Shown here: positions 28,208 through 39,792 of the stretch, piece by piece
How the letters are laid out: each line of letters opens with the position of its first letter
Position numbering within the stretch: position 1 is the first letter of the stretch
DNA from: G039954875 sp039954875
Lineage (GTDB): Bacteria; Bacteroidota; Bacteroidia; Flavobacteriales; Blattabacteriaceae
Assembly (NCBI GenBank): GCA_039954875.1
Contig: CP157202.1
Location: 620,001 to 684,000 of the forward strand
DNA: 64,000 nt
Direction: 5' to 3'
The notes under the pieces: generated by a model
What the model saw: the letters and a program-made list of their open reading frames with translations, nothing else
Told to the model about the DNA's origin: nothing
Databases searched by the model: none
Program-made: the position numbers and the translations under genes

Positions 28208-28606
28208 ATGTTGAGAAACACATTAGCTGTTTTATTGGGATTGATCGTGGGTATAGCTGTGATCCTGTCTGGGATAGGTGTTACCAAAGAATGGTTTACT
28301 GAAATCCGGTTGACTCCACTCCAGGACTGGCAAGAGGTACTCAACTTTGCCCCCTTTGAGTTTTTCGTTACCATGCTTGTATCTTACGGACTTGGCGCTT
28401 TACTGGGAGGAGTGACTACAGCCTTTTTTGTACATATGGCCAAGCAAGCTTATGCACTATTGATCGGGCTGATCTTACTGCTCATTGCCGGAATCCATGT
28501 CTTTTCGTATACACTTCCATTCTGGTTCGAGGTAAGTACCTTCTGTGTATTCTTTCCTTTTTCATGGCTGGGTGGAAAATTGGTTACGATCATCCACAAA
28601 AAGTAA
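28208..28606 (+). CDS. Small polytopic membrane protein, unknown function
   Basis: 132 residues with four hydrophobic segments (about 5-24, 53-77, 82-102 and 105-125). It begins MLRNTLAVLLGLIVGIAVIL and has glycine-rich helices (YGLGALLGGVTTAFFVH). It resembles the many conserved small membrane proteins of flavobacteria of unknown role, so I do not name it. A TAnnTTTG element 24 bases upstream supports expression. It precedes purA on the same strand with about 100 bases between. No decay is visible. Confidence 0.75.
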   Translation: MLRNTLAVLLGLIVGIAVILSGIGVTKEWFTEIRLTPLQDWQEVLNFAPFEFFVTMLVSYGLGALLGGVTTAFFVHMAKQAYALLIGLILLLIAGIHVFSYTLPFWFEVSTFCVFFPFSWLGGKLVTIIHKK

Positions 28607-28713
28607 TCCCTGTCTTTGATAACCATGAATTATACTATATAACGGAGTCGGAAAAACTACTCTGTAATGAAAAAGTTACCTTTGCTCTCCGAAGATCAAA
28701 CCATTTATAAACC

Positions 28714-30000
28714 ATGCCTTCAAGTGTTATAGTCGGCCTTCAATGGGGCGATGAGGGGAAAGGAAAGATCACAGATCTATTGGCTAAGGAATCCGATTAT
28801 GTTGTACGTTATCAAGGGGGCAATAATGCAGGTCATTCTCTTCATATCGATGAGCATGTTTTCACTTTGCATTTGATCCCTTCTGGGCTAATCCATCCAG
28901 GTAAAAAATGTATCATCGGACCAGGCGTAGTTGTCGACCCTGCGGCGCTCATCCAAGAGCTCAAAAGTCTAGAATTTCAGGGGATCAATACTTCACAGGT
29001 CTATCTAGCACAACGTGCACATCTGACCTTACCTTATCACCGCTTGCTCGACGGATATAAAGAAGAATTACGAGGAGATCGATCCATTGGTACCACCCGC
29101 CGGGGCATTGGCCCGACTTATGAAGACCAAACGGCTCGCATCGGTATACGTGCTGTGGACTTGCTCTGCCTAGAGGTATTTCGCGAAAAATTGGCAAACA
29201 ACATCCGCTTTAAGAACCGGATCATCACACATATTTATGGTAAGGAACCATTGGATTTTGAGGCTGTGTACGAAGAATACGTCCGATATGCCGAGATACT
29301 ACGCCCACGCATCATCGATGCTGTTTATGAAATTCACCGTGCCCTGGCCGAGGGAAAAAAAATTCTTTTCGAAGGTGCTCAAGCCATATTACTTGATGTA
29401 GCCTATGGCACATACCCTTATGTGACGACTTCTTCTCCGTCTACGGGCGGAGCTTGTACAGGGGGTGGGATTCCGCCTACAGCGCTCAAAAATTTGATCG
29501 GCGTTGCTAAGGCCTATTGTACACGGGTGGGGTCAGGCCCTTTCCCTACAGAATTGACAGATAAGACTGGTGAACTGCTTCGTGAAAAGGGGTATGAATA
29601 CGGTGCAACCACACAACGTGCTAGACGTTGTGGATGGTTGGATCTACTCGCTTTGAAATATGCTTGTATGATCAACGGAATCAATCATCTGATCATCACT
29701 AAGCTCGACGTCTTAAGCGGATTCGAGAATATTCAAGTCTGCACCGCCTACCAAACTCCCAATGGGAGACAGATAGATCATTTCCCAGCAGCTACTGAGG
29801 TACTCGAACGCGTACAACCTGTTTACACCGAAATACCGGGTTGGCAGGAAGACATTTCCCAAATTACACAATACGAAGATCTGCCAGTGCATTGCAAAAA
29901 CTATCTCAAATTCATTGAAGATCAACTAGGTTTGAAGACTGCTATCATATCGATAGGCCCAGACCGACGTCAACACATCATCAAATATTACTGGATTTGA
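28714..30000 (+). CDS. purA: Adenylosuccinate synthetase
   Basis: Joins IMP and aspartate with GTP, the first committed step to AMP. The 428 residues contain the GTP loop and catalytic pair Asp13 (GLQWGDEGKGKITD) and His41 (GGNNAGHSLHI), the IMP loop RSIGTTRRGIGP, LFEGAQAILLD, GVAKAYCTRVGSGPFPTE and the late TTQRARRCGWLD. It is 61 bases upstream of purB, so the pair forms an AMP branch operon. Confidence 0.97.
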   Translation: MPSSVIVGLQWGDEGKGKITDLLAKESDYVVRYQGGNNAGHSLHIDEHVFTLHLIPSGLIHPGKKCIIGPGVVVDPAALIQELKSLEFQGINTSQVYLAQRAHLTLPYHRLLDGYKEELRGDRSIGTTRRGIGPTYEDQTARIGIRAVDLLCLEVFREKLANNIRFKNRIITHIYGKEPLDFEAVYEEYVRYAEILRPRIIDAVYEIHRALAEGKKILFEGAQAILLDVAYGTYPYVTTSSPSTGGACTGGGIPPTALKNLIGVAKAYCTRVGSGPFPTELTDKTGELLREKGYEYGATTQRARRCGWLDLLALKYACMINGINHLIITKLDVLSGFENIQVCTAYQTPNGRQIDHFPAATEVLERVQPVYTEIPGWQEDISQITQYEDLPVHCKNYLKFIEDQLGLKTAIISIGPDRRQHIIKYYWI

Positions 30001-30061
30001 AAGATCCATTTGAAGACTCGGCTGAAGATGACTTGTCCAATTACTTAAAGAAATCCAGCTT

Positions 30062-31489
30062 ATGAATGTGTACAAAAATCCTTTGGTAGAACGTTACGGT
30101 AGTTCGGAAATGCTTTACAATTTCTCACCAAAAAAGAAATTCACCACTTGGCGTAGACTCTGGTTGGCTCTGGCGGAAGTCCAAAAAGAACTAGGCTTAA
30201 ACATCTCCGATGCACAGCTCCAGGAGCTCAGAGATCATCTGGAAGACATAGATTTTGACAAGGCACAGGCTTATGAAAAAAAATTTAGACACGATGTGAT
30301 GGCCCATGTACACACATTGTGCGATGTGGCGCCACTAGCACGGCCGATCATCCATTTGGGGGCCACGAGTGCTTTTGTAGGAGACAATACTGATCTAATC
30401 CAAATCCGAGATGGATTAAAGATTATTCTCAAAAAAATAATCAATATCATACATCGACTTAAATATTTTGCTCTGAAATACAAAGACCTCCCCACACTGG
30501 GCTTTACACACTATCAGCCAGCGCAGCTCACTACTGTAGGTAAACGTGCCACACTCTGGTTGCAAAGTCTACTCCTCGACTTGGAAGAATTAGAATTCCG
30601 ATTGAAAAATCTACGCTTCCGTGGAGTGAAAGGTGCTATAGGTACCGCAGCCAGCTTTAAAAAATTGTTCGATGGCGATTTTCAAAAAGTCAAGACACTT
30701 GACAAACGACTTTCTGAAAAATTTGACTTTCAAAAAGTATTCGCTGTCACTGGTCAGACATACGACCGAAAACTAGATTCCCAGGTCTTGCAACTTTTGT
30801 CTAACCTAGCTCAGTCTGCACACAAGTTCACCAACGATCTACGATTGCTACAAAATCTCAAAGAGATCGAAGAGCCTTTTGAAAAGTATCAAATCGGCTC
30901 AAGCGCAATGGCCTACAAACGCAACCCAATGCGCAGTGAACGTATCGCTGCACTGGCCAAATACGTGCTCTCTCTAGCCAGTAGCTCGGCCATGGTCGCT
31001 GCGACTCAATGGTTTGAACGAACTTTAGACGACTCAGCTAACAAACGATTGACGATCGCTCAAGCCTTTCTAGCTACCGATGCTATCCTACTGATTTGGA
31101 ACAATATACTTGACGGATTGGTCGTTTATCCTAAAATGCTCGAAAAACATATCGTGGAAGAGCTCCCCTTCATAGCTACCGAACACATCATCATGGAAGG
31201 GGTTAAAAATGGTGGAAATCGTCAAGAACTTCACGAACGTATCCGCATCCACGCTATGGAAGCAGCACGACAAGTCAAACTCGAAGGGAAGGAAAATGAT
31301 CTTATCGCCCGTGTGCTCCATGACGAAAAGATCCCTATCGATAAAGAAAGATTGATCCGCCTGCTCCAGCCTGAGCATTTCATAGGATTTGCTCCGGAAC
31401 AAACTGTAGAATTTATCGATCAACAGGTCGACCTGATCTTGACGAGATTTAAAAGCTTATTGGAACTCGATACAGATCTCAAGGTATAA
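30062..31489 (+). CDS. purB: Adenylosuccinate lyase of the animal/clostridial type
   Basis: Cleaves SAICAR and adenylosuccinate in purine synthesis. The 475 residues carry the catalytic His in PTLGFTHYQPAQLTTVGKR (His150) and the signature loop GSSAMAYKRNPMRSER (279-294). Together with HLGATSAFVGDNTD and QWFERTLDDSANKR, these are the markers of the lyase type found in animals and clostridia, not the E. coli type with PHKxNP or the B. subtilis type. No frameshift. It is second in a purA-purB pair. Confidence 0.95.
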   Translation: MNVYKNPLVERYGSSEMLYNFSPKKKFTTWRRLWLALAEVQKELGLNISDAQLQELRDHLEDIDFDKAQAYEKKFRHDVMAHVHTLCDVAPLARPIIHLGATSAFVGDNTDLIQIRDGLKIILKKIINIIHRLKYFALKYKDLPTLGFTHYQPAQLTTVGKRATLWLQSLLLDLEELEFRLKNLRFRGVKGAIGTAASFKKLFDGDFQKVKTLDKRLSEKFDFQKVFAVTGQTYDRKLDSQVLQLLSNLAQSAHKFTNDLRLLQNLKEIEEPFEKYQIGSSAMAYKRNPMRSERIAALAKYVLSLASSSAMVAATQWFERTLDDSANKRLTIAQAFLATDAILLIWNNILDGLVVYPKMLEKHIVEELPFIATEHIIMEGVKNGGNRQELHERIRIHAMEAARQVKLEGKENDLIARVLHDEKIPIDKERLIRLLQPEHFIGFAPEQTVEFIDQQVDLILTRFKSLLELDTDLKV

Positions 31490-34400
31490 ATCCTCAAACC
31501 TATAAAGCTATCGAGCTAAAAAAGCCCCTCCTATTCGCTAAAAGAATCAAGCCGCCCCTAGGGTGTCTTCTCAATTATGACCGATACACATGTATTCCAC
31601 AATAACCTTCCGATCGTACCAGCGGCCATAGATCTGATATTTGACGATATATTTACCATAAGGTAGTCTTGAAAGGACTATCTTTTCCAAAAAGACTAGA
31701 CTGTTTTTTGACTTCCGTCTCCAAGAAGATAGCAAAGAGTATAGAACTGGATCATAAGGAGTTCTCGAGCGTCTTTATTATCTATCATTTTATCTAAAAA
31801 ACCCATCGGGCAAAGCAAACGATGATCATCTCTTATATAATCACAATCTAGAAAATAAGGAAGAGGAGCACTCATAAAAAAATTCCTCGTAGTATTATTA
31901 TAGGTATTGGTGAGACTAACTGTACCATCCACATATTCATTACCCACACTAATCATCGAACCATAATCAATAAAAATTCTAGTCTATCGCTTTTTTTTGA
32001 TATATATGGAATTAATTAATTAATCTTTTAGAGTTAAATCAATACCTGATAGATATAGCATATCCAAAAGGGTATTAACTTTTTAATTCTATAAAAAACT
32101 AGGCTACCTATCCAGGTGTTTTTTTTAAACCAAAGTATATCTATATGGTCAAAGGCTTTGATCCAAGCTTTACTATTATCAGTACCATTCTGTACTGTGA
32201 TGCTACTCGGCCCTTGGGGTAAGCACCTTGAGATTGGTCGAAGCTTATAGGGTGATGTGCAAGTCTTTTCACAGGTACGCAAACTGAAGGTGCGAATATT
32301 TTCATTACACAACAACTCTTCATATTGTGTATTATTGGCATTAAGGCGATAAGTAGGGGTTTGAGGCTTTTTATTGATTTCATTCAGGATAAGGTCGGTA
32401 TTGGCCCGGGTGAGGTGCATATAGCTTTCGTTTTTCTCAGGCATATAGTAGGTATCAAATGGGGTCTCGCTGGTAAAAAGTATATGGCGATTGGAGACAT
32501 TTTCCTTGAGTAGACGGTTGCTCCCCTTGAAGTCTATCGAACTTTTGCTTGGGATAAAGGAGAAAAAATGACCGTAATCCTAATTATTATATAACACTGG
32601 TTTTCAAAATAAGAGCTTTACCCTTCGCCCAAAAAAAGAATATCTGACCTTTAGCTTCTGATTGATCAGGCACAAAAGACCACTTAGGGGGTCGGTCTAT
32701 AACAGTATAAAAATTAAACACTCTGCCAAGAGTATTATCATAACCACCTATGGTAGGATCGGAAATCGATTTGTAATAATCTCCTAGTAGAGAAAACTAA
32801 AAAAAAAAGTTTTTTTAGCCCCAAAAGCCGTACCGATTCATCATTAGGAGATAAAACCCACTCCGAACTTTATCATTAACCAGTTAAGTATAAAGTTTCC
32901 TAATCCTTACATAAAACTAGCCTGTAGTGTGCCCATATGCCTTACCCACTATGCTGTCATTGTAGACGAGAATTTTACGCAACTTATGCGGATATCCGAT
33001 GCGATTGATACTGTTTATAAACCGATTAAAAAATATATACGTTCCAATAGTGGGGATATTCTAGTCTATCAAGTGATGGGAGACGAGTATTTGTCTGGAT
33101 GCTGGAGAATTGATTTGAGGAAGAAAATTATCCATTTTAAAACAACGTATGGTATGTTGTAAACCTATAGGTATATTAGCTCCTTGGTGTGGCCATCGAG
33201 AGAAGATCAAAGGCGGGTTGTTGGTCCGGTATATCGTTATTATCTATTACGCTAGATATAGTCTATGCCACCGTCTCTCACACCTCTACCATTGGTATAT
33301 ATATTGTGGGAAGTTAAGGATGACAAAGTCGTAGCCTTGAGCCATGGATTTATTTCTTGGGTTTTCCTTTGTTTCATTATTAAATAACTGCAATATATAA
33401 ATACTTTCCCTCCCAGAATTTATCTTCCGTTTATACCCCGGATTAAATCCATCCATGGTGATAACAAGCGCTTATCCAATATCTCACCATCTCCTAAAAA
33501 GATCTTGTATTCGCCCCCTTGGGCTATATCAGCTACCTTATAATGTCCTTGGCAAGGGGGTGGCTTAATCCCGTATAGAGTACGATACCTTGAGGGGGAG
33601 TGTACCACTGCTCAACATGATTGCTATAGGCGAGGCTCTATCTGGTACAACGTATATGAAAAATTTTACTGAGGTGCTCATACTATGGCCATCACTCCAA
33701 AACGAAAACCTTAGCGTTTTCTATAGTCGTTGCTTCTGACCGTCTCGGATCAGTACGATATCCATTGCCCATCGCCCAAATCCGCTTCCAAACGGTTGAT
33801 ATCAGCTACCTTAGGTGTATTATGTAGGATAAATACCGGATTAAACACATAGGTAGGTTGCGTGGTATAAATATCTGTGACCAAGGGAAAAAATATCAAG
33901 CTATACAAGATATTAAAAGGACTTGGCTGTCCGCTATGCGATACGGATGCTCATTTTTAAATTCGACCAAGCCTTCTTACGCAGCCTTGGGTTTGATATG
34001 ATAAAAATCAACATGGATAAGATCTAAGATCACTTTACCATTTAGGGTTTTAGCATTGACAGAATATGTCGTAGGAAAATTTTTCACCGTAACGGCTCGA
34101 TAAAGTTTGTCCCAGGCATGGAAAAAGTTGTCGTTATGAGAAACATTTTCTTTTTGATTGAATGCATCCAAACTATATACCGAAGCCATCTAATCGTACA
34201 AAAAGTTTAAAGATGGATCATTTATCTTAAGACCTACCGCAGAGCTAGGCACTTCAAGTGTACTTAATACTTCAGAAGTCTTATCGTTATAACTTTGTGG
34301 ATAGACCAGACCATTAAGTAGCTATATCAAAAAAGTATGTAAATATTATTTTTCATAATCATTTAGTTTAAAGGGTTATTTTTTATATAAAATATTTAAA

Positions 34401-36478
34401 TTGAAATCAAATCGACATTCACTGAAATATATACGATCGTCAGGGTTATCTTTATTATACAAGGTTATCTCAAAATAATCTTTGATAATAGCACTTGCTT
34501 TATCATATTTAATGATCATAAGCTTATCGCTATTGGTACTTTAGAGATATGTGGGCCTTGCACTACTTAAACCATAAAAAGAATTATTTTGTTTAGGGTC
34601 TTTATAATAACTCATCTCCCCATTACTTTTATATAAAAGGTATTCTCCAGCCTTAGTTAGTTCATTAATATATATACGTTGCTATATCTAGAGATAATAT
34701 ATTTTTTTTAAAAAAAAAAACTTATAATAATAAATTTTATATATGGAATAGTACACACTCCTTTAGGCATAAAGGGTATACCTTTGATATAGTAGGAGAA
34801 AGTATTTTCCGTCGTTGTAGCTATTGCTCATCAGTAGTAAAGCATTCAGGCTGGGCAGTAGGTCAGTGGAGGCGGAGTGTTTTCATTAGGCTTGAGGTTT
34901 TGGTATTAGTGAGTTAACTATAAGCAGTTTTTATATATTATATTTTTTATAACATCCGTTTATTGTCGATAAAATACTTAAGACTTTAGTATAATCGCGA
35001 TGAATTATAAATTGGTCATATAACTGAGAAAACAGTGTTTAAATCCTTCTACTAGCTTTTATAAATACGCCAGCTTGTGGTTGAGGAGCCCTTTGATTTT
35101 TTCATAATCCTCTCTAATCCAAGTGATATACATAACTCTTTTTATCATTTTTTATAATTCACAATCGGCTATTTATAAATATCAATCCATTTTGATTAAC
35201 TCTCCATCATTCATATAAAAATTTTCATAAGAAAAAGCCCCCAAAGGATTGAAGCTTTATTTTCTAAATTTTATAACTAATCGATGATATAGTATAATTA
35301 TACTAATAATTTTAATAATCTAATTTATTTATATAATAAAAGATATAATATTTATATATTATATAAATATAATTACATATTAAAAAAAAATATTTACTCA
35401 AGATGAATTCATTTACATTCACCTTTTGATAGGAATATTATTTCTACCGTTCATTCAAGCTTATCATGTAAGAAAAAATAAAACAAATATGGCCCCGGAC
35501 CGGACAAACAACGTGTGTTCATCCTCAACGCTGGTATAATAGGATATTCCAATGCCTCTATGTCTTGTTATTTACCAAAAGAAAATATGATATTCAATGA
35601 CTTTTTTATAAAAACTTAAATCGCCTTTTGAATGGATCAGTATACATCCTTATGATACGCCATGGTAAAATCCATATGATATACCTGCAAACCTTTTAGT
35701 CATTCAAAAGTAGTTGTAGACTTAACAATTCCCATATACTATCCACTTTGTCAACTATCAAAAAGCTTATGTAACTCACATGGCTGACACAATCATCATC
35801 ATTTTCCAACCGAAAATTATAGTAACGAACATCATCGGACAAATCTATATTTGTAAAAGCATCCTCAACCTATGTAAAAAGGATTTTAGAGGTAAATATG
35901 TCTCTATTGTTCCTAATGATAATATCATTACCTACAAAAACTGAATATTCATAGGAACACAGACCTCTATCAATAAAATTTTAGTAATAGATATTCGAAC
36001 AGATATTATAGTATAGGCCATAGATGTACGATATAATCCTATGAGTATGCAACTAGATAAGAATAATAAGTTATAGGTACTCCATACACCTTGGTCCAAC
36101 ATCTTATGGATAAAATCCTATTTGATTCATATTAATATTGAAAATTATAAAATATAACTTGTAATTATATTATAAAAAAAAGATAAAAAAGATAATACTA
36201 TTATCTAACTTTTAACTTAAATAAGGATATACTCTATTGGACAGTAGATGGATACCCTCTGTAAAATGTTTATCACAGAGCAAAAAGCATTAAGTCTATC
36301 ATTCATTCCGAGATCGGGAGAATTTTTTTTTCAACTTAGGGATGGATTCAAAAATTCGGGAAATTTATTTAGGAAATATTAAAGATAATAAAAAAAATGA
36401 AATAATTTATTTATATCCATAAAATGGATATCCGATTGCCCATCAAGAAGTAGACGTCTCACTAAAAAGTTTTATGTT
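31490..36478. pseudogene. 5-kb graveyard of decayed genes
   Basis: No intact gene. On the minus strand from about 34490 down to 31690, protein-like pieces keep appearing in all three frames: MASVYSLDAFNQKENVSH and TYSVNAKTLNGKVILDLI (33977-34189), YKIFLGDGEILDKRLLSPW (33420-33608), ISDPTIGGYDNTLGRVFNFY (near 32720), TYRLNANNTQYEELLCNENI (32034-32444), and ARELLMIQFYTLCYLLGDG (31696-31956). The content looks like a large secreted or surface protein, but no family is recognised. A plus-strand relic around 35510-36050 (RVFILNAGIIGYSNASM) is probably another lost gene. From 34700 to 35400 the DNA is nearly pure AT. Confidence 0.6.
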
Positions 36479-36579
36479 TTAAAGGGCTTTAAATCCATAT
36501 AACAGAACATCAGTCCTAATAATGAAAAAAATCAAGATTTTAGATCGGAATTTTAAGCAACTAACATGTCTTGATGAAG

Positions 36580-36664
36580 CGGAGAAGAGGGGATTTGAAC
36601 CCCTGACACGTTGCCGTGAACACGCTTTCCAGGCGTGCGCCTTAAACCGCTCGGCCACTTCTCC
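36580..36664 (-). tRNA. tRNA-Ser with anticodon GGA
   Basis: An 85-base cloverleaf with a long variable arm. The acceptor stem is GGAGAAG pairing with CTTCTCC, the D arm GGCCGAGCGGTTTAAGGC, the anticodon loop CTGGAAA (anticodon GGA, serine UCC/UCU), and the T arm AGGGGTTCAAATCCCCT. CCA is not encoded. It reads UCC/UCU serine codons. Confidence 0.95.
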
Positions 36665-36732
36665 TTTTTTTATATCTTGTATTAAATAGCGGCTAAAGTT
36701 ACCCGTTTTTATATGGATGCCCATATACCTTT

Positions 36733-38175
36733 TCACAAGGTTCGTCTAAGTCTGGCCACAGGGATGTTGAGTTGCTCACGATATTTAGCTATAGTACGCC
36801 GGGCCACGACATAACCTTTCTTTTTGAGCAATTCACCTAATTTTTCATCTGTGAGAGGCATTCTTTTATTCTCTTGTGTAATAGACTCAGCCAATATCTT
36901 TTTGATCTCGATGGTAGAGATTTCTTCCCCTTCTTCATTGACCATTGCTTCAGAGAAGAGGGCTTTGATCAGAAAAGTACCATAGGGCGTGTTTACATAC
37001 TTACTACTGGCCACACGAGACACTGTAGAGATATCCATACCAATCTTTTCGGCAATATCCTTCAATATCATCGGTTTGATTTTATGCTCGTCTCCACTGA
37101 GGAAATATTCTCTTTGATAATCCATGATGGCATTCATCGTTAACATCAATGTGTGTTCACGTTGCTTGAGTGCATCGATAAACCATTTAGCCGCATCTAA
37201 CTTTTGCTTAATAAACAATATGGTATTTTTTTGACTTTCAGATTTTTCCTTGGAATACTTATACGCCTCGAATATTTCAGTGTAGGAGGGTGATACCTTT
37301 AACTCAGGTGTATTCCGGCTATTTAGAGAAAGTTCCAAATTACAATCGATGATACGCACAGTGAAGTCTGGCACGACTTGCTCAGACTCACGATTATTCC
37401 CTGAATAAAGCCTACCTGGTTTTGGATCGAGCCTCTCGATCTGACGAACGACTTCCTTGAGTTCCCTCTCTGTAAATCCAAAACGTTCTTGAAGCCTGAG
37501 ATAATGTTTTTTAGAAAACGTCTCAAAAGCCTCTTGAACAACCTTTTGAGCCAATACGATCACGGCAGTGGGAGGTTTACTCTTCAACTGTATAAAAAGA
37601 CACTCTTGCAGATTTCTAGCCCCTACTCCAGGGGGGTCTAATTTTTGAATGTAATGGATGAGGAGTTCTTCCACTTTTTTCACTGTAGTCACTATCCCAA
37701 ATGTGATGGCAACATCATCTATCAGAGTATGAATATCCCGTCGTAAATAGCCATCTTCATCCAAATTTCCCAGGATGAAATCCGCTATGAGAAAGTCTTC
37801 ATCACTCAGGCGAAAGGTATGTAACTGATCTTTAATATACTCATGAAAACTGAACCTGGAAACCATTGGTACGGTGCGTTCTTCCTCATCACTTTGATGA
37901 TTCATATATGTCCTATACGCAGGTATCTCATCATCACTGAGGTATTCGTCGATATTGATTTCGGAGGTATCTATGGCTTGTCCTTCTTCTTCAAAAGGTT
38001 CCTCTAGATTTTCCTCTTTAGGGTCATAACATTCTTCTAAAGCAGGATTTTCTTCCAACTCTTGTGTGACACGCTCCTCAAAAGCCAATGTGGGTAGTTG
38101 CACTAGCTTCATCAATTGGATTTGCTGTGGCGAGAGTCTTTGTTGTAATTTTTGATGTAAACCTTGCTTCAACAT
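36733..38175 (-). CDS. rpoN: RNA polymerase sigma-54 factor
   Basis: Alternative sigma factor needing AAA+ enhancer-binding activators. The 480 residues include the Gln/Leu-rich region I (LHQKLQQRLSPQQIQLMKLVQLP), the acidic region II, the core-binding domain, and the RpoN box ARRTIAKYRE (458-467) that binds the -24 element. It starts 4 bases after asnS in a conserved asnS-rpoN order. No sigma-54 activator is in the window. Confidence 0.96.
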   Translation of the reverse strand: MLKQGLHQKLQQRLSPQQIQLMKLVQLPTLAFEERVTQELEENPALEECYDPKEENLEEPFEEEGQAIDTSEINIDEYLSDDEIPAYRTYMNHQSDEEERTVPMVSRFSFHEYIKDQLHTFRLSDEDFLIADFILGNLDEDGYLRRDIHTLIDDVAITFGIVTTVKKVEELLIHYIQKLDPPGVGARNLQECLFIQLKSKPPTAVIVLAQKVVQEAFETFSKKHYLRLQERFGFTERELKEVVRQIERLDPKPGRLYSGNNRESEQVVPDFTVRIIDCNLELSLNSRNTPELKVSPSYTEIFEAYKYSKEKSESQKNTILFIKQKLDAAKWFIDALKQREHTLMLTMNAIMDYQREYFLSGDEHKIKPMILKDIAEKIGMDISTVSRVASSKYVNTPYGTFLIKALFSEAMVNEEGEEISTIEIKKILAESITQENKRMPLTDEKLGELLKKKGYVVARRTIAKYREQLNIPVARLRRTL

Positions 38176-38178
38176 AGA

Positions 38179-39621
38179 TCAAAATTCTGCGTGGTTGGGC
38201 GTCCTTGGGAAAGGGATGACATCGCGTATATTGCCCATGCCTGTAATAAACTGAACCAGACGTTCAAAACCCAGACCAAAACCACTATGTGGCACCGAAC
38301 CAAGACGTCGGGTATCAAGATACCACCAAAGGGCTTGCCTATCGATACGCATTTGATCCATCCTCTTTAACAAGATGTCATAGCGTTCTTCGCGTTGAGA
38401 ACCTCCGATGATTTCTCCTATTCCAGGAAAAAGCACATCCATGGCACGAACCGTTTTCCCATCTTCGTTCAAACGCATATAAAAGGCCTTGACCGCTGCT
38501 GGGTAATCGAACAAGATCACGGGAGATTTAAAATATTTTTCCACCAAATAGCGCTCGTGTTCGGATTGTAAATCTACACCCCAATAAACCGGATGGACAA
38601 ACTGTCCCTTCCGATGAGGTGTACTCTTTTGGAGGATGTTTATTGCTTCGGTATAACTAATCCTCTCGAAACGGTGATCCAAGACAAAATGTAGACATGC
38701 CAATAAACCTCCACTGCGTTCCTTTTTGGGTTTAAGCATTTGTTCGGTGAGATGACGATTATTCAAAAAGCGAATATCTTCTTCACAATGTTTGACAACA
38801 TAGCCAATAAGAGATTTCAAAAAATCCTCAGCCAGATCCATATTGGCTTGCAACTCGTAGAAGGCCAACTCTGGTTCGATCATCCAAAATTCGGCTAAAT
38901 GTCGTGAAGTATTAGAATTTTCAGCACGAAAGGTCGGACCGAAAGTGTATATTTTCCCCAGGGCCAGAGCGGCGGCCTCTCCTTCCAATTGGCCAGAAAC
39001 GGTCAGGTAAGTGGCACGACCGAAAAAGTCTTGTTTATCATCTACTTGCCCTTGCGCATCGCGCGGAAGATTTTTCAAATCCAAAGCCGTCACGCGAAAC
39101 ATATCCCCAACACCTTCAGCATCGGCAGCGGTGATGATTGGTGTATGTATGTAAAAAAAACCGTGTTGGTTAAAATATTCGTGCACGGCAAAAGTTAAAT
39201 GATGACGCATACGCATCACTGCGCTAAAAAGACTAGTACGAAAACGTAAATGGGCCTGTTCACGGAGTTTCTCTAAACTATGGCGTTTAGGCTGTAAGAT
39301 GGTCTTTTGTACCTCTTCAGGTCGGGCTTCGCCATAGATTTCGATCTCTTGAGCGCTAAGCTCGACGTCTTGCTTTTTGCCCTGGCTTTCGACAACGATA
39401 CCTATAACCTTGAGTGAGGCACCAACATTGATCTTCTTCAAAATATTTTCGTCAAAAATTGCCATATTGACAACTATCTGCAAGCTTTGTGCGGTCGATC
39501 CATCATTGAGCATAATGAAATGTTGGTTCCGAAAGGTACGTACCCAACCTCGCACAAGAACTCGCTCAGAGACTAGTGCTTCCCCTCGATGTAATAATGT
39601 CTTAATAGCGTATACTTTCAT
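38179..39621 (-). CDS. asnS: Asparaginyl-tRNA synthetase
   Basis: Class II aminoacyl-tRNA synthetase charging tRNA-Asn. I chose the ATG at 39621 (MKVYAIKTLLHRG) over the ATG 48 bases upstream, which matches other Bacteroidetes AsnS starts. That gives 480 residues. It contains the anticodon-binding OB domain (VRGWVRTFRNQHFIMLNDGST), motif 2 FRAENSNTSRHLAEFWMIEPELAFYE, and motif 3 GFGLGFERLVQFITGMGNIRDVIPFPRTP. A direct AsnRS means asparagine is charged without an amidotransferase route. Confidence 0.96.
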   Translation of the reverse strand: MKVYAIKTLLHRGEALVSERVLVRGWVRTFRNQHFIMLNDGSTAQSLQIVVNMAIFDENILKKINVGASLKVIGIVVESQGKKQDVELSAQEIEIYGEARPEEVQKTILQPKRHSLEKLREQAHLRFRTSLFSAVMRMRHHLTFAVHEYFNQHGFFYIHTPIITAADAEGVGDMFRVTALDLKNLPRDAQGQVDDKQDFFGRATYLTVSGQLEGEAAALALGKIYTFGPTFRAENSNTSRHLAEFWMIEPELAFYELQANMDLAEDFLKSLIGYVVKHCEEDIRFLNNRHLTEQMLKPKKERSGGLLACLHFVLDHRFERISYTEAINILQKSTPHRKGQFVHPVYWGVDLQSEHERYLVEKYFKSPVILFDYPAAVKAFYMRLNEDGKTVRAMDVLFPGIGEIIGGSQREERYDILLKRMDQMRIDRQALWWYLDTRRLGSVPHSGFGLGFERLVQFITGMGNIRDVIPFPRTPNHAEF

Positions 39622-39792
39622 TCCTAAATGATTGACAACATTTACCATACTGTATAAGGCTACGGACATGGCAAGTCATTTTATTTCACATAAAAATCAA
39701 ATGATATTCTATGTCTTTTTTTAGCAACTTCAAATAAAAAAGCAACTTGATCCTGCTAAGGCACCTCCCTTCCTCTTCGAGAGAACTGAAGA

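Noticed and set aside
28714..30000. Possible reassignment of TGA to Trp as in some reduced genomes
   Set aside because: purA ends properly in TGA, Trp is coded by TGG in intact genes, and prfB is intact, so the standard code is used.
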